The notes under the pieces: model-generated
What the model saw: the letters and a program-made list of their open reading frames with translations, nothing else
The model's database searches: none
Told to the model about the DNA's origin: nothing
Position numbers and translations under genes: made by a program
Assembly: GCF_004362525.1 (NCBI RefSeq)
Contig: NZ_SNXS01000001.1
Coordinates: 792,520-856,519, forward strand
DNA: 64,000 nt
Direction of reading: 5' to 3'
Origin: Roseateles toxinivorans
GTDB taxonomy: Bacteria > Pseudomonadota > Gammaproteobacteria > Burkholderiales > Burkholderiaceae_C
Part shown: piece after piece, positions 18,462 to 27,014 of the stretch
How the letters are laid out: each line of letters starts with the position of its first letter
Position numbering within the stretch: the stretch's first letter is position 1

Positions 18462-18674
18462 ATGCAACAAGCCCAAGCCTGCGCCAACCCGTTTGCGATG
18501 ATGCTGGACCCGGAGCGCATCCTGCGCGCCGTCGAGGCCTCCGAGCGCCTGAACCATCTGCACAGCCGCATCTGCAGGCCGCTGGACAAGGCTGTCAGCG
18601 CGCCCGTCGCAAGCGAGGCCGGCGCGGAATTCGACCGCCTGCTGGATGGGCTGCCCGACGACGAACGGGCCTGA
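18462..18674 (+). CDS. Small conserved-looking hypothetical protein
   Basis: 70-residue protein beginning ACANPFAMMLDPERILRAVE and containing RLNHLHSRICRPLDK. It has an excellent ribosome-binding site (CAGGAGCTTCTCC before the ATG), no signal peptide and no membrane segment. The pattern NPF-M-DPE plus SRICRPLDK recalls short uncharacterised proteins I have seen in Burkholderiales, but I cannot name a family. It stands alone between the ankyrin gene and the SorC-type regulator. The 114 bp before it contain no other feature that I can recognise. Confidence 0.65.
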   Translation: MQQAQACANPFAMMLDPERILRAVEASERLNHLHSRICRPLDKAVSAPVASEAGAEFDRLLDGLPDDERA

Positions 18675-18757
18675 CTCCCGGCAAGCTGTCACGGGACTCT
18701 TGCATACTGCGACGCTGAACCGCCTCGGGCGGCAATGCGTTTCATCCAAGGGTTCCC

Positions 18758-19729
18758 ATGGCCGCAAACGACCGCCAGGACATGTCCTATGCCGCCCTGA
18801 AGGTGGCACGTCTGTACTACCAGCAGCAGCTGACCACTGCCGCCATTGCCCAGGAGCTGGGCACCTCTCGCGCCACCGTCTCGCGGCTCTTGAGCTATGC
18901 CAGCGAGACCGGCCTGGTCGAGGTGCGCATCCATGACCCCGCGGCCCAACCGCAGCGGCTGGAGTCGCGCATTCAGCAGGAGTTTGGCCTGAAGGCCATC
19001 CAGGTCGTGCCGGTGCCGCCGGGTGCCAGCGAGCAGCAGTGCCTGCGGCGCGTGGCCCAGCAGGCCGCCGCCTATCTGAACACCATCGTCGAGCCGCAGA
19101 GCGTGCTGGGCGTTGCCTGGGGCACGACGCTGGCCGCCGTGGCCGATGCGCTGATACAGAAGCCGGTTCGCGAGCTGGATGTGGTGCAGCTCAATGGCTC
19201 GGCAACAGGCGCCAATTTCGCCAATGCCTTCGGCGAATCCATCGTCTCGCGGCTGGCGCTGAACTTTGGCGCGCGCAGTCACAGCTTTCCGGTGCCGGCC
19301 TTCTTCGACTATGCGGCCACGCGCGAGGCGCTGTGGCGCGAGCGCAGCATCCAGGCGCTGCGGGCGCTGCAGGAGCGGGCCAAGGTGCTGGTGTTCAGCA
19401 TCGGCGCGGCGCGCACAGGCAGCCATGTGCACAGCGGCGACTATCTGGACGAGGCCGAATTCCAGAGCCTGCAGGCGGACGGCGTGGTCGGCGACATCGC
19501 CACCGTGTTCTTCCGCGCCGATGGCAGCTGGCGCGATATCGCGCTGAACGCCCGCAGCAGCGGCCTGGAGCTGGACCGCTTCCAACGTGCCGAGCACGCA
19601 CTGTGCGTGGTCTCCGGCCGGGGCAAGCTGGCCGGCCTGCGGGCAGCGCTGCGTGGCGGCTTCATCAACGAGCTGGTGCTGGACGAACCGACCGCGATGC
19701 TCCTGCTGGAAGACCCCGAGCCAAGCTGA
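18758..19729 (+). CDS. SorC/DeoR-type sugar-binding transcriptional regulator
   Basis: 323-residue regulator. A helix-turn-helix at ~10-55 (LYYQQQLTTAAIAQELGTSRATVSRLLSYASETGLVEV) is followed by a SorC-type effector domain, with VLGVAWGTTLAAVADAL, VVQLNGS and FSIGAARTGSHVHSG. Relatives bind phosphorylated sugars or nucleosides (SorC, CggR, DeoR of Bacillus). The following gene encodes a secreted 5'-nucleotidase, so a nucleoside or sugar-phosphate effector is plausible. That link is inference from position. Confidence 0.9.
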   Translation: MAANDRQDMSYAALKVARLYYQQQLTTAAIAQELGTSRATVSRLLSYASETGLVEVRIHDPAAQPQRLESRIQQEFGLKAIQVVPVPPGASEQQCLRRVAQQAAAYLNTIVEPQSVLGVAWGTTLAAVADALIQKPVRELDVVQLNGSATGANFANAFGESIVSRLALNFGARSHSFPVPAFFDYAATREALWRERSIQALRALQERAKVLVFSIGAARTGSHVHSGDYLDEAEFQSLQADGVVGDIATVFFRADGSWRDIALNARSSGLELDRFQRAEHALCVVSGRGKLAGLRAALRGGFINELVLDEPTAMLLLEDPEPS

Positions 19730-19784
19730 GCCTGGAAGGTCCGGGATCGCGCTAGCATCCCGTATCCCAGTTGAAGGAGCGTTC

Positions 19785-21404
19785 GTGAATCCAAGTCCGG
19801 CCCTGTTGAAAGCCGCGGCGCTTGCCGCCCTGTTCACCGTCGGTGGCTGCGCCGTCCAGGCGCCGCGCGCGCCACTGAAGCTGACCGTGATACACACCAA
19901 TGACCATCACGGCCGCTTCTGGACCAATGCCGATGGCGAGTACGGCCTGGCTGCGCGCAAGACGCTGATCGACCGCATCCGCGCCGAGGTGCTCGCCAGC
20001 GGCGGCCACACCTTGCTGCTCGATGGCGGTGACGTCAACACCGGCGTGCCCGAGAGCGATCTGCTCGACGCCGAGCCCGACTTCAAGGGCATGGACCTGA
20101 TCGGCTACGACGCCATTGCCGTGGGCAACCACGAGTTCGACAAGCCGCTCTCGGTGCTGGCCAAGCAGCGGCAGTGGGTCAAGTTCCCGCTGCTGGCGGC
20201 CAATATCTACAAGGATGGCCAGCGCATGTTCGAGCCCTACCGGGTGTTCGAGCGTGGCGGTTACAGAATAGCGGTGATGGGGCTGACCACCGACGACACG
20301 CAGAAGATGGTGTCGCCGGACAATATCCGCGGCGTGACGTTCCGCAAACCCGCCGAGGAGGCGGCGCAGCTGGTGCCCGAACTGCGCGCCAAGGCCGATA
20401 TGGTGATCGCCACGACGCATATGGGCCATTACCCGGACGGCAATCGCGGCGTCAATGCGCCCGGCGACGTGGAGATGGCCCGTGCCGTCAAGGGGCTGGA
20501 CCTGGTGGTCGGCGGCCACAGCCAGGAGCCGGTGTGCATGCTGGCCGAGAACCAGCGCAACGATGCCTATGTGCCGGGCCAGCCCTGTGCCCCCGACCGC
20601 CAGAACGGTGCCTGGATCGTGCAGGCCCATGAGTGGGGCAAGTATGTGGGCCGGGCCGATTTCGTCATCGACGCCGGTAAGGTCGAGCTGCAGCGCTACC
20701 AGCTGCTGCCGGTCAATCTGATGAAGAAGCTGCCCGACGGAACGAAGACGAGCTACACCGAGGCGATCCCGCAAGACCCGGCCCTGCGCGCCTTCCTGCA
20801 ACCGTTCCAGCGCGCCGGTGACGTTCGCCTGGGCGTGCCGGTGGGGTCGACGGACGGACTGCTCGATGGCGACCGCGTGCGTGTGCGCCGTCAGCCGACC
20901 AATCTGGGCGTGCTGGTGGCCAGGGCCATGATGGACAGGGTCGGCGCCGATCTGGCCCTGATCAATTCCGGTGGTGTGCGCGAGTCGATTCAGGCCGGCG
21001 CCATCAGCTACCGCGACGTGCTCAAGGTGCAACCCTTCGGCAATCTGCTGGGCCTGGTCCAGCTCAAGGGCGACGAGCTGCTGGCCTATCTGCAGGCCGC
21101 CGCGAAGATGACGCCGGGTGCCGGCGCCTTCCCGCAGACGGCCGGCGTGCAGATGCGCATCGTCGGCGGCCAGCTGGAGTCGGCCCTGATCGGGGGGCAG
21201 GCGATAGACCCGAAGCGCACCTACCGGCTGGCGATCAGCGTGTTCACCGCCTCCGGTGGCGACGGCTACCCGAAGCTGGACAAGCATCCGGGCTTCGTCA
21301 ACACCGGCTTCGTCGACGCCGACGTGCTGCGCGCCTATATCGCGGCGCGCAGCCCGCTGAAGGCGGCGGACTACGAACCGGGCGATGCCGTGACCCGGCG
21401 CTGA
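19785..21404 (+). CDS. Lipoprotein 5'-nucleotidase / UDP-sugar hydrolase family
   Basis: 539-residue envelope phosphoesterase that would dephosphorylate nucleotides outside the cytoplasm. The signal sequence ends in the lipobox TVGGC (C22), so it is a lipoprotein. The N-terminal metallophosphatase domain shows HTNDHHGRF, DGGDVNTG, GNHEFD and the histidines of TTHMGH and GGHSQ. The C-terminal 5'-nucleotidase domain shows ALINSGGVRESI and KVQPFGNLL. The start is a GTG at 19785 preceded by GAAGGAG; no ATG fits the signal peptide. It ends one base before the convergent Bug gene stop, leaving no room for a separate terminator. Confidence 0.92.
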   Translation: MNPSPALLKAAALAALFTVGGCAVQAPRAPLKLTVIHTNDHHGRFWTNADGEYGLAARKTLIDRIRAEVLASGGHTLLLDGGDVNTGVPESDLLDAEPDFKGMDLIGYDAIAVGNHEFDKPLSVLAKQRQWVKFPLLAANIYKDGQRMFEPYRVFERGGYRIAVMGLTTDDTQKMVSPDNIRGVTFRKPAEEAAQLVPELRAKADMVIATTHMGHYPDGNRGVNAPGDVEMARAVKGLDLVVGGHSQEPVCMLAENQRNDAYVPGQPCAPDRQNGAWIVQAHEWGKYVGRADFVIDAGKVELQRYQLLPVNLMKKLPDGTKTSYTEAIPQDPALRAFLQPFQRAGDVRLGVPVGSTDGLLDGDRVRVRRQPTNLGVLVARAMMDRVGADLALINSGGVRESIQAGAISYRDVLKVQPFGNLLGLVQLKGDELLAYLQAAAKMTPGAGAFPQTAGVQMRIVGGQLESALIGGQAIDPKRTYRLAISVFTASGGDGYPKLDKHPGFVNTGFVDADVLRAYIAARSPLKAADYEPGDAVTRR

Positions 21405-21405
21405 G

Positions 21406-22362
21406 CTATTTGAGGTGCCCCCCGGCCGCCTCGACCAGGCGCCGGTTCAGCTCCCATTCGCGTGCGATGTGGCGGGCAAACTCGGCGGCCGTGCCACCGG
21501 CCGGCAGGTTGTTCACCGCCAGCAGGCGCTGGCGGATGTCGGGCAGCTGCAAGGCCCTGTTCAACTCGGTGTTGAGCCGCGCCAGCACCGGCTCGGGTGT
21601 CCTGCCCGGCGCGAAGATGCCGAACAGCGAGACCAGATTGGCCGGGGCGAAACCCAGCTCGGCCAGGGTGGGCACATCGGGCAGCACGTCCAGCCGGTTC
21701 GGCGCGCCGACGGCCAGGGCCTTGAACTTGCCGCTCCTGATGTGCTGCAGCTGCTGCGCGCCGACATTGGACGACAGCAGCTCGAACTGGCCCCCCAGCG
21801 CGTCGTTGAGCTGCTGGCCGCCACCCTTGTAGGGGATGTGGGTGATGTCGGCGCCGCTGATCAGCTTGACCTGCTCCAGCACCCTATGCCCCGTGGTGGC
21901 CAGGCCGGACGTGGCCCAGCGCATGCCCCCGGGCCGGGCGCGGGCCGCCTCCAGCATCTCGGCAAAGCTACTGGCCTTCAGCGCCGGCGTGCCCACCAGC
22001 AGCACCGGCGTGAACATCACGCCGACGACCGGGGCAATGTCCTTCAGCGGCTCGTAGCCGACCCGGCCCAGATGCGGCGTCAGCACCAGCGGGCTGATGG
22101 CCGAGAACACCAGGGTATGGCCATCGGGCGAGGCCTTGGCCAGCATCTCCATGGCCAGGGCGCCACCGGCACCGGCGCGGTGCTCGACCAGCACCGGCGT
22201 GCCCAGCTGGGCAGCGAGCTTCTCCGCCAGCGCGCGGCTGATCTCGTCGCTGACGCCGCCGGGCGGATAGGCCACCACCAGGTGGATGGGGCGGCTCGGC
22301 CAGGGCTGGGCGAGGGCGGCGGTGGCCATCAAGCACAGGACCAGGGCAAGCAGGGTCCTCAT
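21406..22362 (-). CDS. Bug family tripartite tricarboxylate transporter substrate-binding protein
   Basis: 318-residue periplasmic binding protein of the TctC/Bug type. The signal peptide is residues 1-18 (LLALVLCLMATAALA). The mature part begins PWPSRPIHLVVAYPPGGVSD and carries the family's VEHRAGAGGALAMEMLAKASPDGHTL segment and HIPYKGGGQQLNDALGGQ. Burkholderiales carry dozens of such proteins, mostly orphan, binding carboxylates or aromatic acids. The start overlaps the LysR stop by 4 bp (ATGA), so the LysR gene is upstream in the same transcript. The ligand is unknown. Confidence 0.93.
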   Translation of the reverse strand: MRTLLALVLCLMATAALAQPWPSRPIHLVVAYPPGGVSDEISRALAEKLAAQLGTPVLVEHRAGAGGALAMEMLAKASPDGHTLVFSAISPLVLTPHLGRVGYEPLKDIAPVVGVMFTPVLLVGTPALKASSFAEMLEAARARPGGMRWATSGLATTGHRVLEQVKLISGADITHIPYKGGGQQLNDALGGQFELLSSNVGAQQLQHIRSGKFKALAVGAPNRLDVLPDVPTLAELGFAPANLVSLFGIFAPGRTPEPVLARLNTELNRALQLPDIRQRLLAVNNLPAGGTAAEFARHIAREWELNRRLVEAAGGHLK

Positions 22363-23267
22363 GGCGCAGCCTGCTGCGCAGCGATCTGCCGCACCAGGGC
22401 AATCAACGTGGCCGTGGCGCCCGTGCAATCGTGCTGGCGATAGACCAGCGTCAGCGGCGCTTCCAGCTGTGCACCTTCCAGCAGCGGTCGGTAGACGATG
22501 GCATCCGGGTGGGCGCCGCGCATCGAGGCCGGCACGACGGTGATGCCGGCGCCCGCAGCCACCAGATTCAGGTTGGTCATCATCCGGTCCACCTCGGCCA
22601 CCACCCGCGGGTGAAAGCCCTGAGCCTCGCACAGGGCCAGCAGATTGGCGTACAGACCCGGGGCGCCCGGGCGGCGGGCCAGTATCAGGTTCTGGTCGCG
22701 CAACTGGGCCAGGGCGATGGGTGCGGTGGCGGCGGCCAGCGGATGGTCCAGCGCCATCGCCACCACCACCGGCTCGCGGAGCAGGGTCTCGAACACCAGG
22801 CCCTCGGGCAGGGCCACCGGCACACGCAGAAAGCCGCAGTGCAGGCGCTCGGCCACCAGCGCCTCGGTGATCTCGGCGGCATTGTTCTCGCTGAGCACCA
22901 GTTCGATGTCGGGGTAGCGGCTGCGGCAGGCGCGCAGGGCGGCGGGTGTGAAGCGGTGGGCTGCCGCCGAACTGGTGAAGCCCACATTGACCGTGCCCAG
23001 CCGGCCGCTGGCGACGCGGGCCATGCGCTCGCGCATTGCTTCCACATCCTGCAGGAGGCGGCGGGTCTCGATCAGGAACGCGCGGCCGCCTTCGGTCAAG
23101 GCCACACCTTTCGGATGGCGGTGGAACAGCACCAGGCCCAGCTCGGCCTCCAGCGCCTTGATCTGCTGGCTCAGCGGCGGCTGCTGTATGCCCAAGGCCG
23201 CGGCCGCACGGGTCATGTGGCCGGCCTCGGCCACGGCCTGGAAGTAGCGCAGATGTCGCAAATCCAT
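22359..23267 (-). CDS. LysR family transcriptional regulator
   Basis: 302-residue regulator with the LysR winged HTH at residues 1-60 (MDLRHLRYFQAVAEAGHMTRAAAALGIQQPPLSQQIKALE) and a two-lobed effector domain (GTVNVGFTSSAAAHRF onward, GAGITVVPASM). The N-terminus resembles the BenM/CatM branch that responds to aromatic or dicarboxylic acids. It is co-transcribed with the Bug protein downstream and divergent from the SGNH PEP-CTERM gene. It may regulate its own operon, with the Bug protein taking up the inducer. That role is inference. Confidence 0.94.
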   Translation of the reverse strand: MDLRHLRYFQAVAEAGHMTRAAAALGIQQPPLSQQIKALEAELGLVLFHRHPKGVALTEGGRAFLIETRRLLQDVEAMRERMARVASGRLGTVNVGFTSSAAAHRFTPAALRACRSRYPDIELVLSENNAAEITEALVAERLHCGFLRVPVALPEGLVFETLLREPVVVAMALDHPLAAATAPIALAQLRDQNLILARRPGAPGLYANLLALCEAQGFHPRVVAEVDRMMTNLNLVAAGAGITVVPASMRGAHPDAIVYRPLLEGAQLEAPLTLVYRQHDCTGATATLIALVRQIAAQQAAP

Positions 23268-23361
23268 ATGAAATTAGTCTTGACGTGACCGAATCAGTAT
23301 ATTTGACATGAGGTGGTCGTGCCCTTAACTTCGCTGCCATACCTACAACGGAGACAAGAGC

Positions 23362-24597
23362 ATGAAGCATCTCACCCTCGCCAGCCTGTGCCTCAGCGGC
23401 CTCTTGGCCAGCAGCGCCGCGCTGGCGGCACCCACGTCCATACTGTTCGTCGGCAACAGCTACACCTTCGGCCGGCTGGATCCGGTGATGAGCTACAACT
23501 GGGCCAATGTGCATGACCTGACGGCCCCGTTCCAGGCGCTGTACTCCGGCGGCTCCAACGCCTGGGAGCCCCATCCCTGGGGCGGCGTGCCCGGCATCTT
23601 CAAGCAGTTCACCGTGCAGGCCGGGCTGGACTATGACGTGTCGATCTCGGCGCGCAACGCCGCCTCGTTGCGCGGCCAGTTCCTGAACACCGCCAGCCCG
23701 CTGTGGGACCTGCGCGGCAATGTGGCGTCAAAGAAGTGGGACGCCGTGGTGCTGCAGGAGCAGAGCGACGCGGCGCTACCCAACGGCATGGGCAAGAACG
23801 CCAATCAGGCTACCTTCAATGCCTATGCCGACCAGTTCGAGCGCTTCATCCACAACGGCGCGGCCCAGACCTATACCGAAAGCGCGTTGTTCGGCAGCCA
23901 GGCCAAGTGCATGGCCACCGGCCTTTCGGCCGGCAGTTGCAACACCTCGCGGGTGATTCCGGCCAACGCCAACGCCAGCGCGGCCACCAAGGTCTATCTG
24001 CTGGAAACCTGGGCACGGCCCGACATGGTGTTCGCCCACAAGATCACCAAGGCCGACCCGACCACGCCCGACGGCAGCCCCATCGTCGACACCTCGGCCG
24101 CCGGCGGCGCGGCCACGCTGTACTACGGCAGCCTGGCGGCGATGACGGCCGACCTGAAGACATCCTTCCTCGCCACGGCGGCCAGCAACCCGGGCTTTGC
24201 CGGCGTGATACCGGCCGGCGAAGCCTTCCAGAGGGCGATCGATATGGGTCTGGCCAAGTCAGGCGGCTTCTACGACGCCAATGGCGTCTATACCCAGGCG
24301 CAGGCCGGTGACCTGATGAATCTGTGGTGGAACGACTATCTGCATGCCAGCAAGTACGGCTCCTATCTGAGCGCCCTGGTGCAGTTCGGCAGCATCACCG
24401 GGCTGGACCCGAATTCGCTGGGTGCCAACGAGATTGCCGCCTTCGATCTGGGCATCTCCAAGGCCGATGCGTTGACCCTGCAGCAGATTGCCAGCGCGCA
24501 GCTGGGCTTCCCGGCTCCGGTGCCGGAACCCGCCACCTGGGCGATGGCCTTGGTTGGCCTGGGTGCCTTGGTGTACAGGCGCCGTCGTCGCGCCTGA
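23362..24597 (+). CDS. SGNH-hydrolase-like exported protein with PEP-CTERM sorting signal
   Basis: 411-residue secreted protein. The signal peptide is residues 1-22. The mature part starts with an SGNH-like block I (SILFVGNSYTFG, S33) and ends with DYLHASKYGSYLSALV, which matches the D-x-x-H of block V, so it is probably an esterase or carbohydrate deacetylase of the GNSYT type. The C-terminus is a PEP-CTERM tail: VPEP at 387-390, a hydrophobic segment and a terminal RRRRR. This signal is processed by exosortase/EpsH systems linked to exopolysaccharide export. Exosortase genes are not in the window. Confidence 0.85.
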   Translation: MKHLTLASLCLSGLLASSAALAAPTSILFVGNSYTFGRLDPVMSYNWANVHDLTAPFQALYSGGSNAWEPHPWGGVPGIFKQFTVQAGLDYDVSISARNAASLRGQFLNTASPLWDLRGNVASKKWDAVVLQEQSDAALPNGMGKNANQATFNAYADQFERFIHNGAAQTYTESALFGSQAKCMATGLSAGSCNTSRVIPANANASAATKVYLLETWARPDMVFAHKITKADPTTPDGSPIVDTSAAGGAATLYYGSLAAMTADLKTSFLATAASNPGFAGVIPAGEAFQRAIDMGLAKSGGFYDANGVYTQAQAGDLMNLWWNDYLHASKYGSYLSALVQFGSITGLDPNSLGANEIAAFDLGISKADALTLQQIASAQLGFPAPVPEPATWAMALVGLGALVYRRRRRA

Positions 24598-24623
24598 GAT
24601 GCCGGCCTACCAGGCGCGGTGCA

Positions 24624-24860
24624 TCAACCGGCCGCGATGGCCGCGTCCATTTCCTTGCAGGAGGGGGAGCAGACTGCCTGGGCGCGGCCCAGCAGTTTGC
24701 GGGTCTTCATCAGCGAGCGGGTGCGGTGCTTGCCGCAGAGATAGCAGGACATCGTGGCGGTGCCGAACGAGGCGGCAGCCTTGAACGGCGAGCCCGATAC
24801 CTTGGACTTGTAACGCAGCCCGTCTTCCAACACGGTCGTTTTCGAATCAGCTCTGGCCAT
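24624..24860 (-). CDS. Small zinc-ribbon-like conserved hypothetical protein
   Basis: 78 residues. It contains MSCYLCGKHRTRS and a later VCSPSCKEM; the pairs CxxC and CxxxC suggest one bound zinc. The basic middle part (RSLMKTRKLLGR) recalls nucleic-acid-binding ribbons. The ATG at 24860 lies inside the upstream gene, which ends at 24847 (14-bp overlap), so the two are probably one operon. It converges with the PEP-CTERM gene 26 bp away. Function unknown. Confidence 0.75.
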   Translation of the reverse strand: MARADSKTTVLEDGLRYKSKVSGSPFKAAASFGTATMSCYLCGKHRTRSLMKTRKLLGRAQAVCSPSCKEMDAAIAAG

Positions 24861-25212
24861 TGGTCAATCCTGGTTGGGGGCGGCGCATGACGCGCTCAAT
24901 CGCCTCGCGGGCCCTCAATTCTGCCTGGAGTGAAAACTCCAGCGGCGAACGGCACAGGCCCGCGTGCGCGTAGGCCGTATTTTCGTACAACTCGGAGGTA
25001 GCCGGGTAAAGGTCGAGAAAAGCCCCGAGTTCGGGCGCCTCGCGCAGGCTCTCCAACTCCAGCAGCAGGTGCTGCACCACGGCGCGGTACTGCGCCGCGC
25101 CCACTGGCACGCGGCTGCGCTCCAGGCGCTCCAGCAACTGCGCCAGCGTGTGCGCGACCGTCAACTTGCCCTGGGTGGGCTGACCAGCGGAGGTGGATCG
25201 GGTGGTGTTCAT
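24847..25212 (-). CDS. Hypothetical protein, helical
   Basis: 121 residues, predicted mostly alpha-helical: VAHTLAQLLERLERS, AAQYRAVVQHLLLELESLREA, LGAFLDLYPATSELYENTAYAHAG, LQAELRAREAIERVMRRP. There is no signal peptide or membrane helix. It overlaps the zinc-ribbon gene by 14 bp, so the pair likely works together. The start at ATG 25212 is uncertain because no clear ribosome-binding site is visible; a TTG three codons upstream is also in frame. I do not recognise the family. It is the last core-like gene before the accessory region. Confidence 0.65.
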   Translation of the reverse strand: MNTTRSTSAGQPTQGKLTVAHTLAQLLERLERSRVPVGAAQYRAVVQHLLLELESLREAPELGAFLDLYPATSELYENTAYAHAGLCRSPLEFSLQAELRAREAIERVMRRPQPGLTNGQS

Positions 25213-25375
25213 GGTCGGCAACTGAGGCCTTGAGGGGCAATTTCAAGGCTTCGCTGGAGATCGGTGGCGTTGGAGATTCGGATGCCGCGGAGTGGAGTGC
25301 ACGTCAGTTGTCCGACGCGGGCCCATAAATCGACTGCGAGTGGCATCTGGACGTCTGGAAGGCCGCCGCCGCCCT

Positions 25376-25550
25376 CTAGTGCCGCACCCAGGCGGCGCTT
25401 ACGCGCATCATTCTCATTGCCTGGATCAGCGGCGCGATGTCCAAGATGCGCATCACTCGCTTCAGGTTGTAGGCCAGAACATGCAAGCTCATTTCGGTTC
25501 CCACGTTGACGAGCCGTCGCGTCAGGAAGTGCGTTGAGCCCATCCAGTAG
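25376..25550 (-). pseudogene. Remnant of an IS1182/IS5-like transposase (C-terminal ~55 residues)
   Basis: On the minus strand this stretch reads YWMGSTHFLTRRL, then NVGTEMSLHVLAYNLKRVMRIL, then PLIQAMRMMRV and a stop at 25376. It matches the C-terminal end of DDE transposases of the IS1182/IS5 group (MGATHFLTRRLP-V-TEMSLHVLAYN-KRV). Nothing transposase-like precedes it, so only the tail is left. It marks the left side of the accessory region at 25.2-36 kb and suggests that the region was assembled by insertion-sequence activity. No terminal inverted repeat is evident. Confidence 0.75.
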
Positions 25551-25779
25551 CGGCGAGCGTGAGAGGCGCGCGGTAAAGAGGAGTGGCTCCGTGATGCAGC
25601 GCTCGGCCACCCGATACACCGCGGTCAATTCGGTCGCCCTCCTATGTTCGGTATCAGACGGACGGCGCATGCTTGAACGCATATTGTTGAGCTTGATATG
25701 CCCGCTGGTGCCCAAGTACTGGCTGGGCACCTGTCGAGCAAACCTAATTTGCTGGAAGTCGTATCAACGGAGGAGTGCG

Positions 25780-26172
25780 ATGAAGGGTTTCGTGGAAGAC
25801 ATCGAGGGGCTGGCGACCCGAAACGACGAGTTCCGCAAGGTGCTCTACACGGCAAAAAGCTGCCAACTCGTGCTGATGGCATTGAAGCCGCAGGAAGAGA
25901 TCGGTGCCGAGGTTCACCAACTTGACCAGTTCTTCAGGGTCGAAGAGGGAAGTGGCGAGGCCGTCCTTGACGGGGTTCGGACCACGATCCGTGCCGGGTT
26001 TGCAGTGCTTGTGCCAGCGGGGACGAAGCACAACATCATCAATACCGGTGCGGCAGCCTTGAAGCTCTACACGCTGTATGCGCCTCCTAACCATCGTGAC
26101 CGTGTCGTCCACCACACGCGTGCCGACGCCGAGGCTGATAGCGAGCACTTCGATGGTAAGACTACAGAGTGA
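25780..26172 (+). CDS. Single-domain cupin protein
   Basis: 130-residue cupin. Motif 1 is EEIGAEVHQLDQFFRVEEGSGEAVLDG and motif 2 is VLVPAGTKHNIINTG; the metal-site histidines and glutamates (H in EVHQ, E in VEEG, H in TKHNI) are in place. The strong GGAGGAG before the ATG at 25780 fixes the start, although the frame is open upstream. Relatives are often annotated as mannose-6-phosphate isomerase-like or dioxygenase-like without known substrate. Its TGA overlaps the GTG start of the UppS-like gene, so the pair is probably co-translated. Confidence 0.88.
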   Translation: MKGFVEDIEGLATRNDEFRKVLYTAKSCQLVLMALKPQEEIGAEVHQLDQFFRVEEGSGEAVLDGVRTTIRAGFAVLVPAGTKHNIINTGAAALKLYTLYAPPNHRDRVVHHTRADAEADSEHFDGKTTE

Positions 26173-26855
26173 ACGGTTGCGACCTGCTGCACCACTCGAT
26201 GAGTGCTGAACCTTGTTCCATGCGCATCGAGAGTTCGTCGCGCAGCGCGCGACGTTTACCTCGACACATTGGTTTCATCCCGGACGGAAATCGGCGCTGG
26301 GCTGTGCAGCAGGGCTTGCCCAAGGCAGAGGGCTACGCGCGGGGCATCGAGCCCGGCCTGGCGCTCTTCGAAGCCTGCAAGGCACTCGGTGTCGAGGAAG
26401 TCTCGGTCTACGGATTCACTCAAGACAATACGCGCCGCCCAACCGAGCAGGCCAAGAGCTTTCGTGCCGCCTGCGTCGCCTTCGCGCTGGAGATCCGCAG
26501 CCGTGGCGCCGCATTGCTCGTCGTCGGCGACGAACAATCCAAGCAGTTTCCCGCCGAACTGGCAACATTCCGCGTTCGTCAAGGCGCGGGCATCAAGGTG
26601 AACTTCCTCGTGAACTACGACTGGGAGTGGGACTTGGCTGGCCTGAAGAATGGCGGGCTGCGGTCGGCCGATGTCTCACGTATGGATATGGTTGTCCGTT
26701 GGGGCGGTGGGCGGCGCTTGAGCGGCTTCTTGCCTGTGCAGTCGGTCTACGCCGACATCTTCGTGCTTGACGCGCTGTGGCCGGACTTTCGGCCACAGCA
26801 CCTGGACGCCGCCCTCACTTGGTTCGGTCAGCAGGACCGCACGCTCGGCGGCTGA
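26169..26855 (+). CDS. Atypical cis-prenyltransferase (undecaprenyl diphosphate synthase-like)
   Basis: 228-residue UppS-fold protein. Recognisable are HIGFIPDGNRRWAVQQG (the catalytic Asp of DGN is present), VSVYGFTQDNTRRP, VNFLVNYDWEWDL and RWGGGRRLSGFLPVQSVYADIFVLDALWPDF. Compared with housekeeping UppS (GHKAG, RTGGEHRISNFL, AYAEL) the GH histidine is a tyrosine (GYARG), the GGE glutamate is glycine and the AYAEL glutamate is aspartate. This is therefore probably not the essential enzyme. It may make a shorter cis-prenyl product or have lost activity. The start is uncertain: GTG at 26169 overlaps the cupin stop, with ATGs at 26199 and 26220. Confidence 0.82.
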   Translation: MNGCDLLHHSMSAEPCSMRIESSSRSARRLPRHIGFIPDGNRRWAVQQGLPKAEGYARGIEPGLALFEACKALGVEEVSVYGFTQDNTRRPTEQAKSFRAACVAFALEIRSRGAALLVVGDEQSKQFPAELATFRVRQGAGIKVNFLVNYDWEWDLAGLKNGGLRSADVSRMDMVVRWGGGRRLSGFLPVQSVYADIFVLDALWPDFRPQHLDAALTWFGQQDRTLGG

Positions 26856-26871
26856 CGTCAGTGTGCCAGCG

Positions 26872-26889
26872 CCGAACTCCCCAGTTCGG
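26872..26889. terminator. Small hairpin after the UppS-like gene (possible terminator)
   Basis: CCGAACT-CCCC-AGTTCGG forms a 7-bp stem with a 4-base loop 17 bp after the UppS-like stop, in the gap between that gene and the convergent SGNH esterase. No T-run follows, so a rho-independent stop is doubtful. Confidence 0.4.
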
Positions 26890-27014
26890 GTAAGGCAAGC
26901 AGTGCCGATGCCGTGCTCCCATTCGCGTTGAGCGCTGGCCATGCGGTGGCGAGCCGCCGCGTTCGGTAGCCCCTCGCCAGTGGTGCGCACATTCCAAGCC
27001 CATCGGGCAGTGGC

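Noticed and set aside
19752-21287. 511-codon minus-strand frame opposite the 5'-nucleotidase
   Set aside because: The plus strand encodes an unmistakable lipoprotein nucleotidase; the antisense translation has no domain-like pattern.
25209-25730. 173-codon minus-strand frame near the accessory region border
   Set aside because: The transposase-like residues are in a different phase of the same DNA; this frame has no recognisable sequence.
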